A stretch of DNA of 64,000 bases from Agrocybe praecox (lineage: Eukaryota > Basidiomycota > Agaricomycetes > Agaricales > Agrocybaceae): positions 806,001 to 870,000 of the forward strand of contig OZ024841.1 in assembly GCA_964017145.1 (NCBI GenBank). Direction: 5' to 3'. Below are positions 22,257-32,492 of this stretch, in pieces. Below the pieces are notes generated by a model. It saw only the letters and a list, made by a program, of their open reading frames with translations. It did not search any database and had not been told where the DNA came from. The position numbers were made by a program, and so were the translations under genes. Each line of letters begins with the position of its first letter. Position 1 is the stretch's first letter.

Positions 22257-22648
22257 TTCGTACGCGTTAAATCGCACAGGAGTTTACTGTCTGTTGTTAT
22301 ATGTTATACAGGTAGGTAGATGAGAGAGCAACGACAGAGGTTATTCAAGTTGGGTTATTGACGCGTCCAGTACCCAAACCCAAACCAAACCAAATCGATC
22401 GGCATCCCCAACGGCATCATTTCAATCCATGTGACCTCGTGCAATTTGCCACCCCGGCACCGAGACAGTGGGCGGAGGTGGAATTCGTAAGGCGTTCACA
22501 AATATACTACCTACATCGCACAGAAATATAGAAAGAAAAGAAAATGTAATTGAATTCAGAGGGAATCGAACCCGCAACGACCCAGATTACCGCAATGCTT
22601 ACATCAGTTTTTTAGGTGATGTCAGGAAGGAATGTCCATAAATATGAC

Positions 22649-22682
22649 TGACGTCATTATCGTTATGACGTCCCTATATAAG
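22649..22682 (+). promoter_or_regulatory. Two CRE-type sites and TATA box of the 22768 gene
   Basis: A perfect palindromic TGACGTCA (22649-22656) and a near copy TGACGTCC (22666-22673) lie directly before TATATAAG (22675-22682). The TATA is 93 bp upstream of the ATG at 22768. TGACGTCA is the binding site of ATF/CREB bZIP factors, which in fungi (Atf1/AtfA type) drive stress and spore genes. Regulation is inferred from the motifs only. Confidence 0.65.
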
Positions 22683-22767
22683 GTACCCAAAAGACTCCAA
22701 CACGCCCGTTTTCGAAATTCAAAACTACACAGTTATACAGTTCACCGCCAACAGTCAACTAGTCACC

Positions 22768-23274
22768 ATGAACCCATCCTTCACAACGCGTCTTCTCTAT
22801 ACATCACGCCCATATGGGCATCGCGTGGTCGCACGTTCACCTGCATTTGCATGCAGGCCAATAGGGATGGCATCCATTTACGCGTCAGAAATCACCAAAA
22901 GGCAGAGCAGTGACAGCAGCGACTCGAAAAAACGCGACGACGTCAGCTCCTCACCTGCAGGACAAAAACATAACAGCGATACCTATGCGAAAGACGTCGA
23001 TACGACCCCCGTCAAGGACGGCACGGTGCACCGCGTTGATCCTCAGAGCGACGTCGTACAGAAGCCTCACGAGCCACCTTCTGGTGAATTCAGCAAAGCC
23101 GGTACACAAACCGACGAGTATAGACACGTCGAGGGAGAAAAACAGCCCTATAGTCCAAAAGGTGGCGATAAAGGGCGATATGGAGCGAAAGATAGCTGGG
23201 CGAAAGAGAAGGGACCTGAAACATCCCACCCAGAAGATGGCCCAGAAGGAAAGTCAAGCGGAGGGATGAAGTAA
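22768..23274 (+). CDS. Small hydrophilic LEA-like protein with likely mitochondrial presequence
   Basis: A single exon encodes 168 residues. The first ~40 are rich in Arg, Ser and hydrophobics with no acids (MNPSFTTRLLYTSRPYGHRV...), typical of a mitochondrial targeting peptide. The remainder is highly hydrophilic, rich in Lys, Asp, Ser, Gly and Pro, with segments such as TPVKDGTVHRVDPQSDVV, FSKAGTQTDEYRHVEGEKQ and a Gly/Lys-rich end. This resembles small conserved fungal stress or LEA-like proteins, thought to protect proteins or membranes during drying. I know no enzymatic motif. The promoter has CRE-type sites, in line with stress control. Confidence 0.75.
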   Translation: MNPSFTTRLLYTSRPYGHRVVARSPAFACRPIGMASIYASEITKRQSSDSSDSKKRDDVSSSPAGQKHNSDTYAKDVDTTPVKDGTVHRVDPQSDVVQKPHEPPSGEFSKAGTQTDEYRHVEGEKQPYSPKGGDKGRYGAKDSWAKEKGPETSHPEDGPEGKSSGGMK

Positions 23275-23870
23275 TAGGATAGAAAGGTGGAGAACGCAGG
23301 TAAACTTGCGTACTGACTTCAGTCCCGGTTGACGCGATAGTGGTGTTCAATACATGTACGGCTGCAGGGACGACGCAATGCGCATAGCACAATAACACCG
23401 TGGCACTTATTTTCTACTAGCATATGGTACCAATAATCATTGTATCATCGCTTGTATAAAGTGCTCGAAATCATTTTCTCTCTTGTCAGGACGGATATTA
23501 GCCTCCCAGCAGCTCCCAGCAGCTCCGTCACCGGATTCGATATGAAATAAGTGGATCAGCACGGCGCCTAGCAGATGGTTTCAGTGACATTTCAGTGTCA
23601 CCATAACGACGACGTGGTTCAGCCTATATGTTTCAGCCGTTGTTACTGGAATGTAATCTCATGACCGACGTACGTATCTCTTTCTCGAGCATGCAACTTG
23701 CGCAGTAATTCTAGAAATTAGCTTCTCCGGCCGAAGGGTCGATCTGTGCATGTGAAGTCCCATCGCGCTGCTGCCAACTTCCATTGCTTTCGGACATTTT
23801 TGCAAACATACTTGCTTGCATATGCCTGCGTTTTCACTGCTTCATGCCACATCAAGACACTAAAGCTCAT
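23275..23870. other. 3' region and spacer, no gene
   Basis: Contains a short direct repeat CAGCAGCTCC (about 23510-23530) and nothing else I can identify. Confidence 0.4.
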
Positions 23871-24028
23871 GTCGGAAAATCGAAATTAAAATATCGGTGG
23901 TTATCCTTGATTACTGAACCATGTCATTGGATTATGGTGGCATATTTCGCAAGATATAGTCAGATATGGGACCATAATCCCTGAAATGGTTCAGTAATCA
24001 CTGATATGCTTATTTCGATTTTTCTGAC
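23871..24028. mobile_element. 158-bp foldback MITE-like element
   Basis: The sequence is a long imperfect palindrome. Outer arms start GTCGGAAAATCGAAAT (23871) and end ATTTCGATTTTTCTGAC (24028). Inner arms TGATTACTGAACCAT...GGATTATGGT (23907-23937) pair with 23970-24001. Almost the whole element folds on itself around a ~30-nt centre. No ORF. No clear target duplication. Confidence 0.75.
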
Positions 24029-24128
24029 ACAGTAACCGCCTGATTCCTTTGCTGTACAACATATAAACGCCAATGCTAATCTGCTGAACCCTTGGCTCTA
24101 TTTCTTCTGGTGGCTTGGATTTTCGGTA

Positions 24129-24722
24129 TGAAACTGACGATTACCTTCCCATTCATCGGATACGGCGTTACCACTCTCAATCTCGTGCTTTCAATACGAC
24201 CTCCGTCATCGGACAACTTCCCTTCCTTAACCAAGAAGATGATCGTATATTTACACGCTACTTCGGCACAGACGTCATCATGCATATCAGTAAGCGCGAC
24301 TATGCCGAAGGAACGATCGAACCTATAGAGCGTGAGCTCGTTCGAAAATCCACTTCACAACCTTTGGATAATATTGACCATAGGGGGTTCGTTGAGCGCC
24401 CGATGTGTGGAATTAAAGAAGCCTAGAGTGAATTATCGAAGAGGAGATATGCCAAAGTGGCGAGAACAGTCGTCAAAGGAGTTATCAAGATCGTGAAACT
24501 TATAATGAAAAAGATAGCAGCGGACAAGCAAGTGCGTTGCATGTGGTTAGCTAAACGTGCGTACTTGTTTATTTATTCCTTCTTTCCCACTTCAACTTGC
24601 TGACTTGTCTATGTTCTCAGCGATCGTACTCCTGCATTATCGTATTTGAAAAGCCGTAGTCGAAGTTGAACTGGGTTTGAGCTACGGAAGAAATGATCAG
24701 TATAAGAATAATCAATACTATG
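24129..24722 (+). pseudogene. Broken copy of the secreted-protein gene at 46840-47766
   Basis: It begins MKLTITFPFIGYGVTTLN, clearly related to the signal peptide of the 46.8-kb gene (MKFTTLFTLIGCGLTSI). After a frameshift the body follows: IFTRYFGTDVIMHISKRDY then AEGTIEPIERE, against IFERYFNHEVGMQ and AEGTLEPLERR. A stop at about 24424 interrupts it. KRRYAKVARTVVKGVIKIVK and KKIAADKQ then precede a conserved GTGCGT donor (~24531). The last part (about 24620-24720) is only faintly similar. Two frame breaks and a stop make it non-functional. It abuts the 3' end of the minus-strand F-box gene at 24724. Confidence 0.8.
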
Positions 24723-24723
24723 G

Positions 24724-26334
24724 TCAATCAACTTTACATTTTCTTCTGATATATGAGCCAAAGGACCAACCATCGAGCGCTTCGTCCACTTCCCAATTGA
24801 TCGATTTCGGAGAAATAATTCTGCGGTCTTGGTTGCATAGACTTCCCTCGGAGGGTCGTTCGTACACTTTTTTTAGCGTTATAGGCCCTCTTTCACCCCT
24901 CTGAACTTCGATCGTCTTAACGATCTCTAAGCTTTGACGGCCCACCTGGTAAACGCTGATTTTCCGAAGTGAGGGAATAGCCGTCGCAAAGAATAGATTA
25001 AGATGGTCCGCATCTGCTGGTAGGCAGGTGGAATTAAAGTCAATCCTCGCTAGCTTTGGGAAGCGAGAGAAATAATATGCCAGTTCTTGCTATCGAGACA
25101 AGAAATCATTAGCCAAAATTTGAGATGGTGATCTGGGTTCTAAGATGATTGAGGAAAACACTCACACAGAATACATTACTCATTAAATTAAATGTTAACA
25201 CTGTGAACCATTCTACATCCAAGGAATCCCTGAGGAATGTTGCCGGCCGCTCCCCGCCGCGTGCGGTGAAGGTCATACCACAGTGCTTCAAATTCTTGAA
25301 GCTGGGAAACAGCTGTGGATCTTCGTTGGAGTAGACATCTCGAGGACGGTATCTGGGAGAGTTTTCAATTACGTGAAGGTGGGATACCCTCGAGATGCTA
25401 TCCCATATTTGCATAAAGAACACAAGGAACTTTTCCGTGACAGAGAGGGATGATAACCTAGGAAGAAGATTACGGCAAACGTCTGGTGAAGAAAAAAGGA
25501 ATGTTGTATTGCAAGGCAGCGATAGCGTTTGAATGGTTGGGTGCGCTGAAAGAAACGAGAAAAAAGCAGCAGATGGCTCGTGGGCCATGAAATGGTGTGT
25601 ACGTAGCGTGAGGTCGTTTAATCTTTGAAACCGAAGTCTTGCGAGACCCCGGGGATAAACCTCAATTTTATCGCCAAAACATATGTCCAAAGAGGTGATG
25701 AAGGCATATGAGTCTCTGCGGTCTGTATCAAAGAATCTCCAGTTGGCTACAAGTCCAATCTCAACGTTGTTTGAGTAGACGTAGAAATAGACGACTTACG
25801 ATCGAGGAAATCGGTTGAAATGGTTAATTTCTTTAAAGTGGAAGGTAGATTTGAAAGTGGTGTAAATAAAGTGCCATTGTCATCGTTGCGCCTATTTGTA
25901 GTCAGATAGGTGTCCGAGAACGATATTTCTTCGAGGTTATTCGACAGCGTCAATATATCCGCAAACATCTGCCGGAAATCCCCCAAAGACATATCCGGCA
26001 TTCCATCAATCTTGACCCTACGAACGTTTTCCAAACCTTTCAACTGTGCTAAATTGATCCATGGTGCGGGTAGAGACTTATTCCAGTCCATATGGTAAAT
26101 AACTTCGGTTGCGAGAATCAGAGATGTAACCGCGTTTGTGAGGTTAGAGTCGCGTTCAAGAAGCGATATGGTATCCTGTACAAAAGGGTCGTTGCTCCGA
26201 AGAACGAGGTTGCGGTATAAGACAGGTCGAACGATGTTGAGCCAGTAGAAAGAAACCCTGGAAAAGGAATTCAGGTCTGGCGGATGTAGGAAAGTAGTTA
26301 TATGAACATGCAGCTCCGTTGGAAAGGCCAGCAT
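24724..26334 (-). CDS. F-box/LRR-like protein, FPTEL subfamily
   Basis: Exons 25800-26334, 25166-25746 and 24724-25089 encode 493 residues, with the family's phase-1 then phase-0 introns (intron 1 is 53 nt). The start MLAFPTELHVHI matches its neighbours. The F-box-like core is PPDLNSFSRVSFYWLNIVRP. Exon 2 has FLSAHPTIQTLSL, NLLPRLSSLSV and LDVEWFT. Exon 3 begins FPKLARIDF, continues SLRKISVYQ and ends with a block NQDRRIISP, then W and LDGW, shared with the genes at 26872, 33087 and (partly) 51041. Presumed SCF substrate receptor; ligand unknown. Next to it lie a terminal-exon relic (26560-26705) and a related gene in the same orientation, so tandem duplication is likely. Confidence 0.85.
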
Positions 26335-26559
26335 CGATACTACGTTTAGAGAACAGCTATAATCCTTGTGAGTCGCGACAAGTTGGACTCAAGTCTCACA
26401 GATAGGTGGAGTTTGATTAGCTGATTTTGAATTTCGTATTTAACCTTAAGATGCACAGCTCAGAGCTGAGTTTGGTATTGCTTAGTCGTGCTTGCTTCTC
26501 ATGCTTTTGGAAATATTCTTCACAGCCACAGCTATTTTTAACTTCAACGCATAAAGCTT

Positions 26560-26705
26560 GAAGTGCATCATCTTGCCACTCAATCGACTGTCGAGGAATA
26601 ACTCTGCGATCTTAAAAATACGGTCCAGTCTTGGTCGTAGGGAGCTCGTAAACCTTCTTCAATCACACCATAGGCGAGCCATCCTTATTCGTGGATCTGC
26701 AAACC
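26560..26705 (-). pseudogene. Relic of an F-box terminal exon
   Basis: Translated leftward it reads CRSTNKDGSP, stop, LKKVYELPTTKTGPYF, stop, DRRVIPRQSIEW. This is nearly the terminal exon of the adjacent gene (CRYTNMDGSR, LKKVYELPPTKGGPY, DRRVIPDNSIDW). Two stop codons break it and no other exons accompany it. It sits between that gene and the next F-box gene, as expected after an incomplete tandem duplication. Confidence 0.8.
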
Positions 26706-26871
26706 TAGACGGCTGCTGGTGCCACCATTGATAAATACAAGAGACCGAACATTCCGCAAAAACAGTGAGAGACCGGCAAACGCCCAAGCTAAAGGAATCA
26801 ACAAGCAAATTGGATTCATCGGAAGACCGGATCAGAAACCTGTCCTTCAGCCCTAAATGGGACGTACGAAA

Positions 26872-28475
26872 TTAATAATAGTGTTGCTCTGCAGTATGCA
26901 AACAGTCGGTCCAACCGTCGAGCTTTACATCCTCTTTCCAGTCGATCGAATTGTCAGGAATAACCCTGCGATCTTGAATGTACGGTCCGCCCTTCGTCGG
27001 AGGGAGCTCGTAAACTTTCTTCAACCACACCGTACGCGAGCCATCCATATTCGTATATCTGCAAACCTCATATGTCGTGACGACTTCGAACCTTTGGCAA
27101 TGGGCTCTGTAAATGCATATTTTCTGCAGTGTGGAAATTTTCTGCGCAAAATCGAGGAGCAGCGCACTTGTTGGTAGACTATCCTCTTCAAAATCGATCC
27201 TGGCGAGCTTCGGGAGGGAGGAGAGGTTGCGTACAAGTAGGTCCTGTAATTTGAGTGGTTGAGGGCATTCAAAATCACGACACAAGTAAGTCCACTCACA
27301 ACGCCCTCTTCGTTGAGAATATCAGGCCGTGCCGTCCACCACTCTATCTCCAGCGAATTGTTGAAAAACTTGATGGCAGCCTCGGCATTGTCCCAGCTAT
27401 GGAGTTCCATACAACAACGCTTCAGTTTCGGAAACCCCCCATTCGTCTGGAAGTACTCCTTCAACTTGGAACTTTGATTGAGTATGGCAGAGTGTCCCTC
27501 CAAGAAGAGGTAAGATATGTTACGCAGACTAGTCTGGCACACCACCGTTAAAATTTCCAGGAATTGCGGCGTCACAGAAAGAGATGAAAGTAAGGGGAGA
27601 AGGTCATAGACTTCCTCTGGATACCATTGAAATATCCGACAAATGGGCACCGATAATTTCCGGATGTTTGGATGTGCTATCAAGAACGAAATAAAAATCC
27701 ACGTAGCTTCTGAACGCAAGGCAAAGGTTGAATTCACGACGAGAGTGTCCAATTTTGGAAAACACGAGTTCTGAAAATGCAGAGTTAAGGGGTCAAAATG
27801 ATTGTGCAAAAATATCTCTAGGGATGTGATGGAGGCGTATGGCTGTAAATGTTTCGCGTCAAATAGTCTCCTTTCAACTGGTAAATAACATTCAGCTATT
27901 TTGAAAAGTAAATGGCCTATAAAATACGTACTAAACTGAGGAAACGTGAAAGTAAAAATCCGCAAGGTAGGGGGTAAATCTGAGAGTGGCTCAAACTGAC
28001 CATCGCGAGAGACTACGTCCGCAGTATTGTTTGAATCAATGCAAGATATTTGCTCCAGCTTCTTTGCAACCTCAAATATGTCGGTAAACATTCGGCGGAA
28101 TTTATCCATTGATACATCCGGTACACCATTGATTTTGATCCGGCGAAGATTTCCTAAGCCTGGTATCTTCGTCACATCGATCCAAGGTCCCGGAAGAGTC
28201 TCAAATTCTTCGCCATTGCTCGCGTCTCCTTGTAAAATAGGTTCAGTGATGAGAGTCAAAGAGGTAACAAAATTTGTGAGGCCATAGTCGCGTTCTAGTA
28301 GGTGTATAGTATCCTGGACAGAGGGATTACTACTCTGCAGCACAAGATTTCGGTACAGGATTGGCCGAACGAGATTGAGCCAGTAGGAGGATACTTTGGA
28401 AAGGGAATTCAAGTCCGGAGGATGATAGAGGAAAGTCGATATATGGAGGTCCAGCTCTGTTGGAAAGTTTTTCAT
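26872..28475 (-). CDS. F-box/LRR-like protein, FPTEL subfamily, with a frame-neutral first intron
   Basis: Best model: exons 27932-28475, 27300-27877 and 26872-27243 (497 residues). Exons 1 and 2 lie in one unbroken frame because intron 1 (27878-27931) is 54 nt, a multiple of three, without stops. Its GTACGT donor, CAG acceptor, position and phase match intron 1 of the paralogs. The start MKNFPTELDLHI is chosen over ATG at 28481 and the long upstream extension by homology. Core: PPDLNSLSKVSSYWLNLVRP. Exon 2: FLIAHPNIRKLSV, DLLPLLSSLSV, LEIEWWTA. Exon 3: LPKLARIDF, TLQKICIYRA, YIQDRRVIP, LDGW. Presumed SCF substrate receptor. Confidence 0.85.
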
Positions 28476-29517
28476 CGGCATTGAGCTCAACGTTGAACAG
28501 GTCAAGAACAGGTCAGACGGCGGATGCGGCTGAAGAAATGGGCCGGGTGGCTGAAATGGCACGGGTTTTGAATTTGATGTCCTGCTTTGTTTACTTTGGA
28601 GGCCTTTGACGAGTTGTTCAAACTTCAGTTTCCGACAAGTTTGCCACGACATGGCTATTTTCTCTTTGATACACGTTGGATTGAAAGGATTGAAAATATA
28701 TATTTTGCATATGGCCTTATATACATGGACTTTCTCGCTCGTGTTATATTCATATACATGCAACATTCTACTCGATTAAATCCCATTTATCCGGGAAAAT
28801 GTCTTCCTTCCAATTAACCGAATGCCATGAAATCATCCTTCTTTCCTTGACACGGCGGACAAATGCTTGTCAAGTCCGAATCCGGCGGAGCCTGTCAAGT
28901 CATGTGTCAAGTGATTTGTCAAGTGCGCTCGCGGCATCTCACCGAGCCGGTTCAATTTCTCACACGCTATTACCGAACCGATGTTGACCGAGATCGCCGT
29001 GCCAATCCTTTCTTCAATCCTTTCCACATCTACGCGAATTCGTCAGTTTCTTCTCCTTTCCAAATTACAGCACAAATTCATCACATCTACGTGCATAACT
29101 ACCCCTCTTCCCACTGAATATCATACAGTGACACAATTTGGACCGGAAAATTGGCTTGGGTTTCATCGTTGGGGTGTCTCTTCTTGTAGCCTGCCAGAGG
29201 CTGAAAAACGAAATGTTTATCGCCGGGGAAGGACGTTGGGACACTGGAAAGGCTGTAGCTGCTGCGCTGAGTGCAGGTTGAAGAATTGTACGGAAAGATA
29301 TGGATATTAGCAATAAATCCGACATTTCAATCCTGTGTTGGTCCAGATCTGGTTTCTGTTCGTTTTTATTTGTGTCTCTGCCCTCTAAAAATAATGGCTT
29401 TTTTTGTCTGCTTCGGTTTTCCGTCGCTTGTATCTTATGTATCTTATTCAATTTGTGTGTTCCGACTAGTTTCCATTTGTGTGTCCCAGAACCAGTGTCT
29501 GCTTGTTAGTACCTGCT

Positions 29518-29932
29518 ATGGAACATCCACGCAGAACCAAGTCTTATCCTCGCGTAATCTGTATGTGTCGAAAGAAATGCAGCAAGAAGACTTGCACAAA
29601 TGATGATGGAGAGATGGGTTCCGGCGAGATGGTTGCACCTTCGACCCCGAAAAAACATCGTGCAGAGGACTTCGAGCTTGCGAATCATCAATGCTGGAGC
29701 CAATCGAGATGGACTTGGGGCCGACCGCACCTGCTACTACCTCGAATACTCATGACGAGGAGTCCTTTCAGTGGGATTCAATTACGAGCGTAGAAAGTAA
29801 GTTTTCGTCTTCACAATGCTTAGTTGGGAGGTAATGGATATTTTTTCAGCTATTGCGAGTTTGCGTTGGGAATCGGGATACCCAGTCCTCGACGGCTGAG
29901 TGCCGACGGCCTGCAGTTGATGGGGTGGCCAG
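29518..29932 (+). pseudogene. Remnant of a transposon ORF with Cys-rich N-terminus
   Basis: The frame opens MEHPRRTKSYPRVICMCRKK with cysteines in CxCxxxCxxxxC spacing, then GEMVAPSTPKKHRAEDFE. Basidiomycete CACTA/KDZ transposons often start with such a Cys-rich block followed by a motif about re-entering text like VSxxTxxxHR; this comes from memory. A second segment in another frame (MLEPIEMDLGPTAP ... FQWDSITSVE, ending at a GTAAGT donor ~29796) would be joined only after a frame change. The ORF then ends at the nested inverted repeat near 29900. Non-functional. Confidence 0.5.
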
Positions 29933-30798
29933 TCCGCCCAAACTATTGGATAAGCATTCCCACGTTTTGACAGCTGATCCGCCATGCCGATTGACATAGA
30001 CTGTCAAAAATTTGCAGAAGCCGTCAAGGAAGCCGTCAAAGATGGTTTGGAGGAAATTAAGAAGGTTTTCCTGCCGAGACGGCTTGGGATTGCAAAACTT
30101 TCATTTCGTCGAAGTCCCTTCACAGCATACGAGCCCAAGGGGTACATATATCAAATACGATTGAAAGCTATGCTATAATATATGTTTTCTTCTCTGAAAT
30201 ATAACAGACCTCCGTGTAGTGTTTGGCTTAATATTAACTGCCACATAATAGGTTGTAATACAAACACTGAATTTAAGCCAAATTTAAGCCAAGTTAACGT
30301 TGCGTTGGGAAAAATTCAGTGCTTGGGTTGGAATAAAAAAATGGCTTCATCGAGAGCCGAACACTGTACTACTAAAACGCACGACACTTATAAGTTACAA
30401 GGACTACAACCACTGCACTACCACGTCTTATTGTTACTACCGTTTGACGTCGTGACGGCGGATGCGCCTTTCCGCTTTTTTGAGTCGCAACTGAAGTATT
30501 GTTGTTGAAATCCGAGTGGAAGTATTGTTTTTGAAATAAGTATGACATTATAAACCTATATAAATGCCATATTATATGGAAAGCATCTTATTTCAACAAT
30601 CATCCTCCTCCCTCAGGGCTCAGGCGCGCAATCAGCAAGGCCATCTGGCCTAGCGGAGTTGAATATATATGGGATTGCGCCACTCATGCCGAGAAACGCC
30701 GCATCTTCTCAGACGGGATTCCCTGTCACGTCGCGCCAAAGAAGCGGTTCTGCCAGGAAATTAACGTGGGATTGCTTATCCAATAGTTTGGGCGGACT
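29933..30798. repeat. Inverted repeat nested in the CACTA-like element
   Basis: 35-bp arms (29933-29967 and 30764-30798) match in inverted orientation at 34 of 35 positions; both contain GGATAAGCAWTCCCACGTT or its complement. About 800 bp lie between them, with no convincing ORF: the 64-codon frame at 29984 (MPIDIDCQKFAEAVKEAVKD) is low-complexity Lys/Glu and is not supported. It may be a second, older insertion. Confidence 0.7.
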
Positions 30799-30887
30799 GG
30801 GTTTTCCAGTTGATGGGGGCCTCGCCATATGGAAAAGGCTAATCGCAACCGATTGCGAGCCGTTTGCCAGTGGATGACCTTGGCGGT

Positions 30888-32492
30888 TTAAATGGGGCGG
30901 TTCACCTTTGAGAGTCGAGCCGGTGGGCGGGCGACCGACGGCTTCATCCAGCCATCAATTTGACAACCAAGTGACACAGCACTTGACAAGCTCCGACTGA
31001 ATCGAACTTGACAAGCATATGTCCGCCGTGTGAGAAGCTTAGAATGAATTCTAACGTTCGCAAAACTGTATCGTCTCTCCACGACTACTGCGATGCTAGT
31101 TTCAGTCAACTCTCCTTGGACCAACTTTCTAATAACTTCAAACTCAGCCAGAACTTCGGGTATGGATTCCCCCATATCGAAGAAGCAAATTTTACAGAGG
31201 GATTTAACCTTCTCTGCGAGGTCCTGAAGCTCCTCTTCAGTTATCTTGCACCGTATATCAAGGTCAACACGAGAAAGCTTTGGAAACTTGGACAAGGCAT
31301 CAAAGAGGGACGTCTTTCAGTTACGATACGTTCAGTCAGAACTCGGTCGCGGATGTATACTAGTGAATGCAACTCACCCTCTCCTCTCCAACGCCTATGA
31401 GAGTCTCGATCGACCACCATTTGAGATTTATTGAATCTCTAAGTCTTTCATGCAAGTCTGACTCAGCATCCAAGCACGAAATAGGGAACAAGTACGAAAA
31501 ATGCGTCAGCTTAAAGAGGGAACCTGTAGCAGAGATGATATCCTTGAAGTCCGACTTGGGCCGCTTGACAATCAAGTGAAGACTAGTCACTTTTCGAGCG
31601 CGATCGCAAATAGCTGCTAGACTTGTTATAAAAGGCGCAGATGCAGAAAGGGCACGGAGATTGGGAAGAATTTTAGGCCGAGTAGAGTTGTTCTTGACAC
31701 AGTGGAAATCAGACATGGAGAGTGTATGGATAAGTGGGTGTCCCTCTAGGAAAGTATTGAGCGGTGTGGGATCAACTGTTGGAGCTGAATTAGCTATTAT
31801 TTCCAGGGTATCTAAGATCTTGAAGCGGAGACCACCGAAGGATTCCAAGAGTCTATCAGGAAGATGGAAGCGAATCTGCAAGTGAGAGATAGTATTCTCC
31901 GGGTTGTATAGCGTTGTGGCAAACATAAGACTCTTATCTGAAATCATTATGTTGTTAATGGTTTCTCCTTAGTGTACAATATTATGAAATTATAAATACC
32001 TAATGGGTGGCGCATCGTAAACGAAATTTCTCGCAATTTGGCAGGTATATTTGTTAGCGACTCGAATTTAAGAGAGAGGTCGCCAAGTCCTGTGCACGAA
32101 ATTTCTTCTAGTTCTCTCGACAAGCGATAGATCTCCGTAAAGAACCTTTGTACTTCACTACTTGCTGATGATGGTAAGTTGATGATTTTGAGCCTGCGAA
32201 TGTTCCTCATTCCTTGAAACTCAGAAGGGTCGAACCAAAGTTTGATGGAATCCAATTGTCGAGTAGCCAGAGCGAGGGAAACGACGCAGTTCCTCAATTC
32301 CGCATTCCTCTTGAGCAAAGCTATGGTTTCCTCAATGTGGGGCAGGTTATCCCTTAGATGTAAGTGCCTGTAAAGAGAGCTACGCGCAACGCCAAGATAA
32401 GACCGAGATACCAGGCAAAGGTTGGCTAAATCGGCGGAAGACTGCAAGGACGAAGTAATGCAGGCGCAAACCTTCGTAGAGAATCTGCGCAT
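30888..32492 (-). CDS. F-box/LRR-like protein whose C-terminus is transposon-derived
   Basis: Exons 32000-32492, 31378-31937 and 30888-31313 encode 492 residues, with family-typical intron phases. The start MRRFSTKVCACITSSL aligns with the FPTEL-type genes. Core: SADLANLCLVSRSYLGVARS. Exon 2: FLEGHPLIHTLSM, KILPNLRALSA, INLKWWSIE. Exon 3 begins FPKLSRVDL and has SLCKICFFD. At 31030 the reading frame enters the CACTA-like element, which supplies about 47 residues (TRRTYACQVRFSRSLSS...) and the stop. The C-terminal YxxDRR...LDGW block of its relatives is therefore lost. It could be a working gene with a new tail or a dying one; the first two thirds are undamaged. Confidence 0.75.

Larger units (their letters stand above)
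28851..31030. mobile_element. 2,180-bp CACTA-like non-autonomous transposon
   Basis: The terminal inverted repeats are about 80 bp. The left end begins CACGGCGGACAAATGCTTGT (28851) and the right end, reverse complemented from 31030, begins CACGGCGGACATATGCTTGT. Both continue with CAAGTYCGAWTC, GGAGC and TGTCAAGT subterminal repeats. TGA flanks both ends (28848-28850 and 31031-31033), a 3-bp target duplication. CAC-type ends, 3-bp duplication and repeated subterminal motifs are hallmarks of CACTA/EnSpm elements. The interior keeps only the first part of a Cys-rich ORF and a nested inverted repeat, so it is non-autonomous. Confidence 0.8.

Noticed and set aside
22555..22620. tRNA-like sequence on the minus strand (GGTTCGATTCC box B, T-rich end downstream)
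   Set aside because: The B box is good, but the T stem has only three clean pairs, no matching 5' acceptor arm or A box can be placed, and no cloverleaf forms. At most it is a decayed tRNA or SINE end.
28476..28766. N-terminal extension of the F-box protein from 28766
   Set aside because: All paralogs begin at MxxFPTEL; the upstream 97 residues are low-complexity and unique.
29984..30178. 64-codon ORF rich in Lys/Glu within the CACTA-like element
   Set aside because: Low-complexity, lies between the arms of a nested inverted repeat, and has no resemblance to transposase.
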